Assembly (NCBI RefSeq): GCF_003663845.1
Contig: NZ_RCCA01000001.1
Span: forward strand, 3,906,001-3,970,000
Source: Chryseobacterium sp. 7
GTDB lineage: Bacteria > Bacteroidota > Bacteroidia > Flavobacteriales > Weeksellaceae
DNA: 64,000 nucleotides
Direction of reading: 5' to 3'
In this document: positions 55,161 to 62,576 of the stretch, piece by piece
How positions within the stretch are numbered: position 1 is the first letter of the stretch
How the letters are laid out: every line of letters begins with the position of its first letter
Translations under genes and position numbers: made by a program
The notes under the pieces: model-generated
Seen by the model: the letters and a program-made list of their open reading frames with translations, nothing else
What the model was told of the DNA's origin: nothing
Database searches by the model: none

Positions 55161-55203
55161 TTTAGAGCCTGTTTAAATTTTCTACTCAAATTTAAACAGG
55201 CTC
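55161..55203. repeat. Left direct repeat with a perfect 16-bp hairpin
   Basis: TTTAGAGCCTGTTTAAATTT plus one further T (55161-55181) is repeated exactly at 58690-58710. At the left copy only, the 16 bases 55165-55180 pair perfectly with 55188-55203 around a 7-nt loop, making a hairpin 76 nt after the tail tube stop. Resembles ends of short insertion elements, but no transposase is present. Confidence 0.88.
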
Positions 55204-55327
55204 CTTCAAGTTCATTGTTGTTATGAACCTTGAATTCCATTTTCTGATCTTTGTATTGTTTGGTGTCGTCTTTTAGGCTGACCGTTATCTCACGCTTGGC
55301 GTTCTGTCTTTCCGTTGTTTGTACTCG

Positions 55328-56491
55328 TCATTTGTTTCCTTTTGCTCTGTTGTGTGTCTTGCATAACATTTGGCAATTTTTCGTGTTAGTTGCACCGCCT
55401 TTACTCCAAGCTGTTACGTGGTCTGCGTCCATCTCTGCGAGTTTCCAAATTTTAGTTTTATTGCTGTCATGTCCTAATGCACATAATGGGCAATTTGAAA
55501 CACTCTTTTTCTCTGCTTCTGCTGTCTGAATAGTATAAACAGATTTTTTTGTCGCATCGTTAAAAACCCGAATTGCTAAAAGTTTGGTATCTGTTGAACC
55601 GCCAAGAACATACTCAAAAATCCCTTTATGATTTTCCACATAGGGGTCAGCATAAAGTGTTTTAACTTTTTCGGAAACTTCTTGTGGGTTGTATGGTTGC
55701 TTTTTGTAGGTTTCAAAAAGTCGTCCCCATTCAAGTCCACGCATTTCACTTTCTACGTCTATAAATACAGTTGAAACCCAGTCAATAACGCTATTAAAAT
55801 AAGTTTTTAACTCGTTTATGTCAGTGTCATAACGGTGTTTGCTCATATAACCGCCTATATTCCCTTTGCTTACCCAGTCAAGTGCTCTTTCTAAAAACTC
55901 TTGTCTGTTTGCACTACCCGAAACGTAAGCACTCCATTTTTGAATATTGGCATTTTGTGTGTTACTAAATTCTTCCTTGCCAAGTGTTACGAAAGGGCCA
56001 GAATAAACAGCATTTAGTAATTCTTGATTGTTAAGTGGAACACCAGTAATATTGATTGTCCTAAACCATTCTTTAATTTCACTTTCAGTTCCTTCGCACT
56101 CGTAAATTAAAAGTTCTGTATTCAATATTTTTTCTTGCTTGTCCTTTGCAATACCTCCAAAATATTGCTCCATTCCGCTCTCGTCTTTGATTGCAAATTT
56201 GTTAGTTACAAATCTGCCAAAACTTGTAATGCGTTGTTGGCCATCTAAAACTTCAAACTTGTCTGCACTTAATGTATTGAAATAGATTAGTCCTAATGGA
56301 TAACCTTTTAAAATGCTTTCAATTACTGCAACATCTCTTTTGCCGTCTGCATAAATATAATTACGTTGATACTCCGGCTGAATTGTCAGTTTGCCTGACA
56401 AACCAAACAGTCCTTTGCCTTCAAGTTCGTTGTAAACAAAGCCATCGCAAATGGCTTTTACTGTTATATCTGTTCTAAGAGTAGTTTTCAT
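55328..56491 (-). CDS. DUF262-HNH nuclease, probable restriction or defence effector
   Basis: 387 aa. N-terminal DUF262 (ParB/Srx-like) domain with QPEYQRNY at 38-45 and the hallmark DGQQRITS at 83-90, thought to bind or hydrolyse nucleotides. A helical middle follows, then a C-terminal HNH nuclease: Cys334/Cys337 and Cys373/Cys377 as likely zinc ligands, with DADH at 355-358, Asn372 and His380. GmrSD, BrxU and SspE use DUF262 in anti-phage nucleases but have DUF1524-type or larger partners. This compact single-chain form is smaller. It abuts the methyltransferase gene (stop and start codons adjacent), hence one operon and probably a restriction-modification pair. Confidence 0.85.
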   Translation of the reverse strand: MKTTLRTDITVKAICDGFVYNELEGKGLFGLSGKLTIQPEYQRNYIYADGKRDVAVIESILKGYPLGLIYFNTLSADKFEVLDGQQRITSFGRFVTNKFAIKDESGMEQYFGGIAKDKQEKILNTELLIYECEGTESEIKEWFRTINITGVPLNNQELLNAVYSGPFVTLGKEEFSNTQNANIQKWSAYVSGSANRQEFLERALDWVSKGNIGGYMSKHRYDTDINELKTYFNSVIDWVSTVFIDVESEMRGLEWGRLFETYKKQPYNPQEVSEKVKTLYADPYVENHKGIFEYVLGGSTDTKLLAIRVFNDATKKSVYTIQTAEAEKKSVSNCPLCALGHDSNKTKIWKLAEMDADHVTAWSKGGATNTKNCQMLCKTHNRAKGNK

Positions 56492-57658
56492 TTACTTTTT
56501 ATGTTTTATTAAAACTCTTGCGTAGGGAACTTCAACTACACCATCCAAAATCATATATAAATCCCCATCAACTGCACCACGCTTCTGAATTTCCTTTCTG
56601 TATTTTTTATGTTCAGTTTTATACGGTTGAACTCCGACTTCCAACCCTGAATTTGAAATACCTAAACCAATAATATCAAATTGATCGGGGTTATACTTAT
56701 TTAAGAAACTGATAGGAACACCCATTGCACCATCGTAATCGCTTGGTATTGCATCAGTAAAGGGAACATCAATAGCATCAAAGTTTTCATATTTCTGATA
56801 TTCTTTCCCTTTTACTTCTTTGTGTTTGCTGAATTTTATATTGTCTTGTTTAGTCATTAAAGGTAAAGGATCGTGTCGCCTGCCGTGGTCAAGATTTGTG
56901 TACCAACCAGTACCAGCAACACTTATCATTTTCTTACCATCACTACTTATTTCAACTTCTGTTCCGCTCAATTCATAGTCATCTGGAACAAAAAAAGTCA
57001 TATTCTTACCGTTTATTCTTTGATTGAACCTAACTCCAGTCCATAGTTTATTTTGCTTTATAAGTGAAAAAATATCTTTGTAAGTTATAGCATTCATATT
57101 ACCGATGATAACAAAATTCTTTTCAGCCTCAATAATCCAAGCAACAAATTCACGGAATAATGAGAAAGGAGGATTGGTAATTATTATGTCCGCCTCATTT
57201 CTAAGTTTTTTAATTTCTTCACTTCTAAAATCACCATCACCTTTTAAGTAAGACCACTCCAAATCATTAACATCAATTTTCCCATCGCCTGATTTGTCAC
57301 GTGTTAAAGTGAAAATTTTACCATTTTGCTTTGTTTTATATTCGTCAAACTGTGGGTCGTTTACTTCAAAAAGTGTCGGTTGATAGTTGTTTTTGATCTT
57401 TTTACTTTCAGGTGCGTAACTCGTGCTAATTAGTTTTTTAAGTCCGAAGCGTTCAAAATTTTGAGCAAAGAACTTTGTGAAGTTGCTCCATTCAGGATCG
57501 TCACAAGGTAACAATATGGTTTTACCCTTAAAAACTTTGGGATTATATTCAAGGTAGGCAGACATTTCTTTTTCAATATCATGGTATTGAGTATAAAACT
57601 CATCCATTTTTGCCTTATTCGCATTCCTTAAATTTTTATTCTTTGCTGTATTCGCCAT
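56492..57658 (-). CDS. Adenine-specific DNA methyltransferase, EcoRI-methylase family
   Basis: 388 aa. Catalytic NPPF at 162-165 (IIITNPPFSLFREF) typical of amino-methyltransferases, the family segment PCDDPEWSNFTKFF at 51-64, and a region with DKSGDGKIDVNDLEW (121-135). Close in plan and size to EcoRI-type N6-adenine methylases. It would mark host DNA so that the adjacent DUF262-HNH nuclease spares it. It lies upstream in the operon, as protective enzymes often do. The target sequence cannot be read from the protein. Confidence 0.85.
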   Translation of the reverse strand: MANTAKNKNLRNANKAKMDEFYTQYHDIEKEMSAYLEYNPKVFKGKTILLPCDDPEWSNFTKFFAQNFERFGLKKLISTSYAPESKKIKNNYQPTLFEVNDPQFDEYKTKQNGKIFTLTRDKSGDGKIDVNDLEWSYLKGDGDFRSEEIKKLRNEADIIITNPPFSLFREFVAWIIEAEKNFVIIGNMNAITYKDIFSLIKQNKLWTGVRFNQRINGKNMTFFVPDDYELSGTEVEISSDGKKMISVAGTGWYTNLDHGRRHDPLPLMTKQDNIKFSKHKEVKGKEYQKYENFDAIDVPFTDAIPSDYDGAMGVPISFLNKYNPDQFDIIGLGISNSGLEVGVQPYKTEHKKYRKEIQKRGAVDGDLYMILDGVVEVPYARVLIKHKK

Positions 57659-57704
57659 TTCTATTTATCTCGTCTTTATATTTTTAATGTCGGTTCTGTC
57701 TTGC

Positions 57705-57712
57705 GGTGTCGT
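57705..57712. other. Cassette spacer with a GGTGTCGT motif
   Basis: The spacer 57,659-57,851 between protease and methylase has no gene. Its GGTGTCGT (57705-57712) and following pyrimidine-rich bases recur at 55262 near the other end of the methylase-nuclease pair, with short degenerate similarity on both sides. Too weak to call a recombination site. Confidence 0.3.
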
Positions 57713-57851
57713 TTTTACGCTTGCCTGTAATAACGTTTCGAAGCTTTATTAAGCAACTGATTTTAACCCACTTAATTTCATTTAACACTAACTTCATTTG
57801 AAAACCAAATGTTCAATTTAGCATTGAACCCGCCATTTTGCCAAACTGCTA

Positions 57852-58523
57852 TTAGCCGATGTTATTCTTTAAAATAATTTCTTTGACGTGTTTTATGTTA
57901 TAAGTTATTACTATTCCAGAATTTTCAAGGTATTTAATTTCCCCTAATGGTGTGTCAGTAAAATTAGTTTGGGGTAAGTAGCCAGAAACAACACTAGTTA
58001 ATACCATTTTATTTGTTGAGTTTTCATAGTAACCAACAGGTCCTCCAGAAAATCCTGGATTGTTATGACCATCTAATAACATAATCGAACTACCATTTGG
58101 TTCATGAATATATCCAGAAACAATACATTTTTTGACAAGTGGAATAGGAAAGTTTGTTTTATTTGTAAAACTTTGATTTAAATTGTAAGGAAAACCTAGA
58201 AAGAAAATGTCACCACCAATAACTATATCCTCATCTAACAAAAAAGGAATGTCTTGAACGACTTTTTGTTGTAATTTAAATACAGCAATATCAACCCCTG
58301 ATATTTCTGAAATATTTATATTTAAGGAAAATTCAATAAAACCATTATCAGTACGTATTTTGAAGTTTTTAATTTCTCCATTTTTTGCATTTGGAAATAA
58401 ATGTTTTGCTGTAATTAGAAATTGGTTATTATTCCATGTAATTATGAAACATGTCCCTACTGAAGTTTCAAAAATAATATTAAATGTGTTCGTAAAAAAT
58501 CCTAAAGGTATTGATTTTTCCAT
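57852..58523 (-). CDS. Trypsin-like serine protease in the cargo
   Basis: 223 aa, cytoplasmic (no signal peptide). Trypsin-type triad: His41 in LITAKHLF, Asp78 in SGVDIAVFKL and Ser159 in NNPGFSGGPV. The whole protein is one chymotrypsin-fold domain without PDZ, so it is not a DegP. Trypsin-like proteases of this kind appear in several anti-phage systems as effectors or sensors. Same strand as the methylase-nuclease pair, but 193 nt away and with its own upstream region, so linkage to it is inferred only. Confidence 0.82.
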   Translation of the reverse strand: MEKSIPLGFFTNTFNIIFETSVGTCFIITWNNNQFLITAKHLFPNAKNGEIKNFKIRTDNGFIEFSLNINISEISGVDIAVFKLQQKVVQDIPFLLDEDIVIGGDIFFLGFPYNLNQSFTNKTNFPIPLVKKCIVSGYIHEPNGSSIMLLDGHNNPGFSGGPVGYYENSTNKMVLTSVVSGYLPQTNFTDTPLGEIKYLENSGIVITYNIKHVKEIILKNNIG

Positions 58524-58689
58524 AGTTTTTTTTTATAATGTTGTCTAACTCTTTTATACTCGCTATAAACTAGCGACTATACATCTTAGTTGTGATGAAT
58601 AGTCGCTACCAAGTAGCTAATTTTTATCAAAAATACTTTTTTTTTATTTTCCTACAAGTCATCAAACGGATTTTTATTTGTTGAATACT
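58524..58689. repeat. Inverted repeat upstream of the cargo protease
   Basis: TAGCGACTAT (58571-58580) pairs perfectly with ATAGTCGCTA (58599-58608), and CATC/GATG extends the stem inward after one mismatch. It lies 48 nt upstream of the protease start. Could be an operator of the protease or a remnant of the cassette's end. The rest of the region is AT-rich, without a gene. Confidence 0.55.
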
Positions 58690-58710
58690 TTTAGAGCCTG
58701 TTTAAATTTT
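58690..58710. repeat. Right direct repeat of the cargo
   Basis: Exact 21-bp copy of 55161-55181. The bases on either side differ, so the identity stops sharply at both ends. It lacks the inverted partner present at the left copy. Phage sequence resumes within about 60 bp. Confidence 0.88.
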
Positions 58711-58771
58711 AGTGGAAAATTTTGTTAAAGCATTTCCGTGAACTTCCTACAAAATCCATTCAGGAGAAACC

Positions 58772-58787
58772 TGTCAAATATTTGGCA
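58772..58787 (+). promoter_or_regulatory. Palindromic site upstream of the tail chaperone gene
   Basis: TGTCAAATATTTGGCA, nearly identical to the site at 49,853 before the capsid gene. Eight paired positions with one mismatch across the centre. Probably binds the same dimeric regulator. Confidence 0.5.
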
Positions 58788-58836
58788 AGTTTTTTTTCTG
58801 CTTTCTTTCCTAGTTTTGAGCTTTAAACAAAGTATT

Positions 58837-59187
58837 ATGAATAAAGAAATTTTCCCAACAGAGCCCAGCGAAGATGGCTTTTTCTACCAAAGTGAAGAGG
58901 AGAAAAACAGCGGCATATTAACCCGGAAATACGACAACGGAAGTGAAGTAAAACACCTTGAACTCAAGGATGGCCGAAAAGCTTCGGTGAGAAAGCTCAA
59001 AGGCCGGGATTTTGTCGAAACCAAGAAAAGAATGCAAAATGATCCTGCCGGTGATTTTGAAACCATCAATATGAGTGTAGCCACCACCATAGAGGGAAAA
59101 CAGCAGCCCCCGGAATTTTATCTCGATGATCTCTTCCAGGATGATTATGCAAAACTCATGATCGCGTTTTCCTCATTAAATTTTTAA
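58837..59187 (+). CDS. Tail assembly chaperone, short form (gpE-like)
   Basis: 116 aa from the ATG at 58837. The frame is open to 58738, but the leader shared with the capsid gene (GTATTATGAA) fixes the start. Contains KHLELKDGRKASVRKLKGRDFVE and ends MIAFSSLNF, at a slippery heptamer. In P2 and Mu, proteins of this kind (E / gp41) bind the tape measure. It is followed by the frameshift extension. Confidence 0.78.
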   Translation: MNKEIFPTEPSEDGFFYQSEEEKNSGILTRKYDNGSEVKHLELKDGRKASVRKLKGRDFVETKKRMQNDPAGDFETINMSVATTIEGKQQPPEFYLDDLFQDDYAKLMIAFSSLNF

Positions 59188-59330
59188 TAGGGCTCAGGGA
59201 AATAGCCTTTACAGCGCACTTCTATGGCATATCACCATTAGAGGTAGAACAGTGGTACAGCCGTGAGATATACCTTTATTATAGAGAAGCGGTAGCCATT
59301 CATAATACCTTAAACTCTATCGAAGAATGA
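58837..59330 (+). CDS. Tail assembly chaperone, long form by -1 frameshift (gpE-E'-like)
   Basis: At 59178-59184 the frame reads A AAT TTT followed at once by the stop TAA, a canonical X XXY YYZ slip site. In the -1 frame translation continues for 48 codons (LIGLREIAFTAHFYGISP ... VAIHNTLNSIEE) to TGA at 59330, which overlaps the tape measure ATG. P2 E/E' and lambda G/GT use the same strategy in the same gene position. A small GGCT/AGCC hairpin follows the slip site. Confidence 0.75.
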
Positions 59331-61507
59331 ATCATGCAGCTACCGCCGTAACCCTTTTACTCAGAGCCGATATTTCAGGCGCAGAGTCCGCCATCAGACA
59401 ACTTGACAGATCTTTCTCCGGCACATTAAGCAGAATCAATGCACAGGGACAATCCTTGATCAATAGGGGGAAGAAAATGCAGGAGGCAGGCCTTTCCAAC
59501 ATGGCTGGAGGTGCTGCCATGCTCGCTCCATTAGGTTTAGCCGTAAAACAGGCCATAGAATTAGAATCAAAAATTGCCGATGTGGCCAAGGTAACCAATG
59601 ATGATTTTGGAAGTAAAGGGTTTACTGAATTAACCAATAATGCCATCGCTGTTTCTAATCTATACGGAGGGGCTGCTACCAGTGTAGCAGAACTCATGGC
59701 CGAATTGGCAGCAGGAGGCGTGGCCAAAAAAGAAATTGATGGAGTGGCAAGGTCTGCCAGTAAGATTTCTTTCGCCTTTGACATGGCAGCAGGGGAGGCA
59801 GCCAAAGGCTATATGGTCATTAAAAATGCCATGGGCATTACCCTAAAAGAAACCGATGCCGTAATGGATGCCATGAACGCCGCCACCAACAAATTTGGCG
59901 GTAAAGCTTCCAATCTGGTGACTTTTATGGCCAAGGGCGGAGCCTCTGTAGCCAGTACATTAAAAGTTTCAGGAACTCATATGCAGGCCTTCGGGAATGC
60001 CCTGCAGGTTGTAGGACAAAGCGGCGAAGAGTCCGCAACCATCATGAAAAGATTCCAAAAAGCCATCATGGGAAATAAGGAGCTCAGCGCGATGTTTGTT
60101 AAAGCAGGCGGCGGAGCAAAAGGACTCATCGCTATTTTGGAAAAAGCAAAAGCCAGCGGTAATGCCTTTAGCTGGCTCAATAAAAGAGATGTCGGTGAAT
60201 ACAGTAACGCGGTAGCTCAATTAGCTGCCAATATGGATACAGCAACCGGAGTCAGAAACCAGCTTAACTTTCTCTCTAAAAATTCCAATGTGACAGGTAG
60301 TGTTCAAAATGAAGCCCAGAACCGCTTAAAAACAACAGGTGCACAATTGGAAATCCTAAAGCAGCAAACCATCAATGCCGGTATTAAAATAGGAGGCGCT
60401 TTATTACCCTCCCTAATGAAGCTGGCTCAGGCTGCAAAACCACTCATAGACAACCTTTCTAAATGGATAACAGAAAATCCTAAATTAGTGGAGGGTATTG
60501 TAAAAATCATTGCAGCCATTGCCGCTCTAAAGATAGGAGTCGGCGCCTTACAATTTGGACTTGGAAGTACGATCACCACGATAGGAAAATTTATCACTGG
60601 CGGAAGTAAGGCACTAAGTGCCATTTCTAAGTTTTCCTCAACAATAGGACCGCACATCGGTAAAACTTTCACAGTAGTGGGCAGAGTTTTTACCAGTATA
60701 GGCCCCGCCGCCATAAAAGCCGCTATGGGTCTGGGAAAAGCATTCAGGTTTATTGGGATCGCTTTTTCCACCGTGTCAAAATTACTCATCGCAAATCCCT
60801 GGATACTCTCTCTGACCGCCATTGCAGCAGCAGCCTATCTTATTTATAAAAACTGGGATAAGATTTCCACCTGGTTTTCTAAATTATGGACCAAGGTAGC
60901 CGCTGTTTTCCGTTCCTATATTAAACTCATATCCGCTCTGCTGATCAAATTCACCCCTGCAGGACTGATCTATAAACATTGGGATAAGATAAAAGGATGG
61001 TTCTCCTCACTCTGGGGCACTCTAAAAGAACTCTTTAATAAAGGACTGGAAGGCATTAAATTTTTATTTTTGAATTTCACTCCGCAGGGGCTGATCTACA
61101 AACACTGGTCTCCCATTACTGCTTTTTTCCAGAAATTATGGGACAAGGTCAAAGAGATATTCGCTAAAGCGATCAGTTGGATAAAAAATTCTGCGATAGG
61201 CCCATTAATCAGTAAGATGTTAAGTGGCCTGCAAGGAGCCGTGAGCAGTACCCGTTCCGCTCTTGATTACGCCTCAAAAAATTCTCTGGACGCAACAATT
61301 AATCATGTGGGAGGCACTAAAGCGCTCCCTCAACCCAAATCGTATGCCCGAAATCTAAACAGCAGCATGAGCTTCGCACCGGTGATTAATATAAGCGGCA
61401 GTATGGATCAGCCGACCCAACAAAAACTGACCGCCCAGATGCGAAGGGATTTTGAAAAGCAAATGGCAGACTACAGTCACGGACAAAAAAGAAAAGGATT
61501 CGAATGA
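59327..61507 (+). CDS. Tail tape measure protein
   Basis: 726 aa, short for a tape measure, implying a short tail. Helical N-terminal part with Ala/Gly-rich segments, a hydrophobic stretch near 385-500, and from about 490 three copies of a GLIYKHWDKIKGWFSSLW-type unit (NWDKISTWFSKLW, GLIYKHWDKIKGWF, GLIYKHWSPITAFF) spaced roughly 35-45 residues. Determines tail length and carries membrane-active parts. Start overlaps the E' stop (ATGA). Confidence 0.9.
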   Translation: MNHAATAVTLLLRADISGAESAIRQLDRSFSGTLSRINAQGQSLINRGKKMQEAGLSNMAGGAAMLAPLGLAVKQAIELESKIADVAKVTNDDFGSKGFTELTNNAIAVSNLYGGAATSVAELMAELAAGGVAKKEIDGVARSASKISFAFDMAAGEAAKGYMVIKNAMGITLKETDAVMDAMNAATNKFGGKASNLVTFMAKGGASVASTLKVSGTHMQAFGNALQVVGQSGEESATIMKRFQKAIMGNKELSAMFVKAGGGAKGLIAILEKAKASGNAFSWLNKRDVGEYSNAVAQLAANMDTATGVRNQLNFLSKNSNVTGSVQNEAQNRLKTTGAQLEILKQQTINAGIKIGGALLPSLMKLAQAAKPLIDNLSKWITENPKLVEGIVKIIAAIAALKIGVGALQFGLGSTITTIGKFITGGSKALSAISKFSSTIGPHIGKTFTVVGRVFTSIGPAAIKAAMGLGKAFRFIGIAFSTVSKLLIANPWILSLTAIAAAAYLIYKNWDKISTWFSKLWTKVAAVFRSYIKLISALLIKFTPAGLIYKHWDKIKGWFSSLWGTLKELFNKGLEGIKFLFLNFTPQGLIYKHWSPITAFFQKLWDKVKEIFAKAISWIKNSAIGPLISKMLSGLQGAVSSTRSALDYASKNSLDATINHVGGTKALPQPKSYARNLNSSMSFAPVINISGSMDQPTQQKLTAQMRRDFEKQMADYSHGQKRKGFE

Positions 61508-62355
61508 TATTTCAATTAGGCAATAAAGAATTTTCAGGCCTCTACGCCCCGGAAGCATGGTCTTATTCCGGAAATGAGGCTGTGCTTTCCCAGTATGATT
61601 TGATAGGCTCCAAGCCAAGGCTACAATTGGGGAGTGAAACCCTGGAAGAATTATCCCTACAGCTCACTTTAAGAGCGGATTTCTGCAATATCAATCAGGA
61701 ATTACAGGATTTTGAAACATGGAAAAGCACAGGAGAAATATTACCCCTGATATTAGGCAATGGGGAGTATATCAACGATTTTGTACTCAAGTCCGCAGTG
61801 AAAACCATCTCGCAGACTTTCAGCGATGGATCCCCTATTGAGATTCAGGTTTCTCTGTCTCTTTTGGAAGTAGCTAATGATCCTGATAAGAAAAAAATCA
61901 ATGCAAGGAAAAATGCACGGGCTGTTGGTGATAAACAGCAGATCAATACACTTCCTCCACAGCCCAAAACCTCAGAAGCACAGGCCCATAAAGCACTCAT
62001 GGATGCCCAGTTAAAAGCATGGCAGGCCGCTGAAACAGCCAATCAAACCCTCCAAGTGGACAATCCCGCTTCTTTATTTGACAAAGTTAAAAACACTCTC
62101 GATCAGGCGCAGAATAACATGACCAAAGCAATCGATGCTATTTCTGAGGCGCAGCAGCAGATCCATAATGCAGCCGGTATTATTTCAGCCCTTAAAGAGT
62201 CTATGGCTCAGCTCACAGAGATTAAAACGGTAATGAAAGAACCTTTCAGAACACAAGACGTAAAGGCTGCTGTTTTGAATGCACAAAACGGAATCAGGGC
62301 GGTTAATACCGCTTCTACCGTATTCACTAATGATATTATTCTAAGAAAAATATAA
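61504..62355 (+). CDS. Tail protein U-like (P2 gpU)
   Basis: 283 aa. The first 130 residues match P2 gpU (FQLGNKEFSGLYAPEAWSYSG; PRLQLGSETLEELSLQLTLRADFC; EILPLILGNGEYINDFVLKSAVKTISQTFSDGSPIEIQVSLSLLEV). The rest is a Gln/Ala-rich coiled coil longer than in P2 (about 160 aa total there). Overlaps the tape measure stop by four bases. Confidence 0.82.
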   Translation: MIFQLGNKEFSGLYAPEAWSYSGNEAVLSQYDLIGSKPRLQLGSETLEELSLQLTLRADFCNINQELQDFETWKSTGEILPLILGNGEYINDFVLKSAVKTISQTFSDGSPIEIQVSLSLLEVANDPDKKKINARKNARAVGDKQQINTLPPQPKTSEAQAHKALMDAQLKAWQAAETANQTLQVDNPASLFDKVKNTLDQAQNNMTKAIDAISEAQQQIHNAAGIISALKESMAQLTEIKTVMKEPFRTQDVKAAVLNAQNGIRAVNTASTVFTNDIILRKI

Positions 62356-62576
62356 TAGCCGATACGATTCAATATATCACGCAAGATGGAGAGAGATGGG
62401 ATTCCATTTCCTGGAAAATGTATGGAACCGTGAGAGAAATTCCACGATTAATTTCTGCTAATCCCCAGGTGCCCATTTCTGAAAGACTAAAAGCAGGGAC
62501 TGTGCTGGAGGTTCCAGTATTGGAAAGTTACAACCTAAAAACCGAAAAAGACCAATTACCACCATGGAAACGCTAG
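62355..62576 (+). CDS. Tail protein X-like (P2 gpX, LysM-like) with an ATA start
   Basis: 73 aa: DTIQYITQDGERWDSISWKM, then REIPRLISANPQVPISERLKAGTVLEVPVLE, and a closing LPPWKR, clearly gpX. The only place to begin at the expected point is ATA at 62355 (overlapping the gpU stop as TAATA); a normal TAATG would be expected. No ATG, GTG or TTG lies upstream in this frame before a stop, and the first ATG (62418) would remove the conserved N-terminus. Rare start, mutation or base error. Confidence 0.72.
   Translation: MADTIQYITQDGERWDSISWKMYGTVREIPRLISANPQVPISERLKAGTVLEVPVLESYNLKTEKDQLPPWKR

Larger units (their letters stand above)
55161..58710. mobile_element. Accessory cargo cassette inserted in the tail module
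   Basis: A 3,550-bp block between tail tube and tail chaperone, bounded by 21-bp direct repeats. All three genes run on the minus strand, against the phage late genes, and are visibly more AT-rich than the tail genes on either side. None has a virion function. The layout matches a 'moron' carried in a lysogen-conversion hotspot. No integrase or transposase lies inside, so the mover is unknown. Confidence 0.8.

Noticed and set aside
55262..57712. GGTGTCGT motif pair as recombination sites of the methylase-nuclease unit
   Set aside because: Only eight identical bases with loose similarity around them; chance cannot be excluded.
55161..58710. Insertion sequence or integron cassette
   Set aside because: No transposase or integrase, and no clear attC core sites. 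Only the direct repeats and one hairpin support mobility.
59332..59805. 157-codon minus-strand frame in the tape measure gene
   Set aside because: Shadow of an Ala-rich coding region; the plus frame is coupled to its neighbours by start-stop overlaps.
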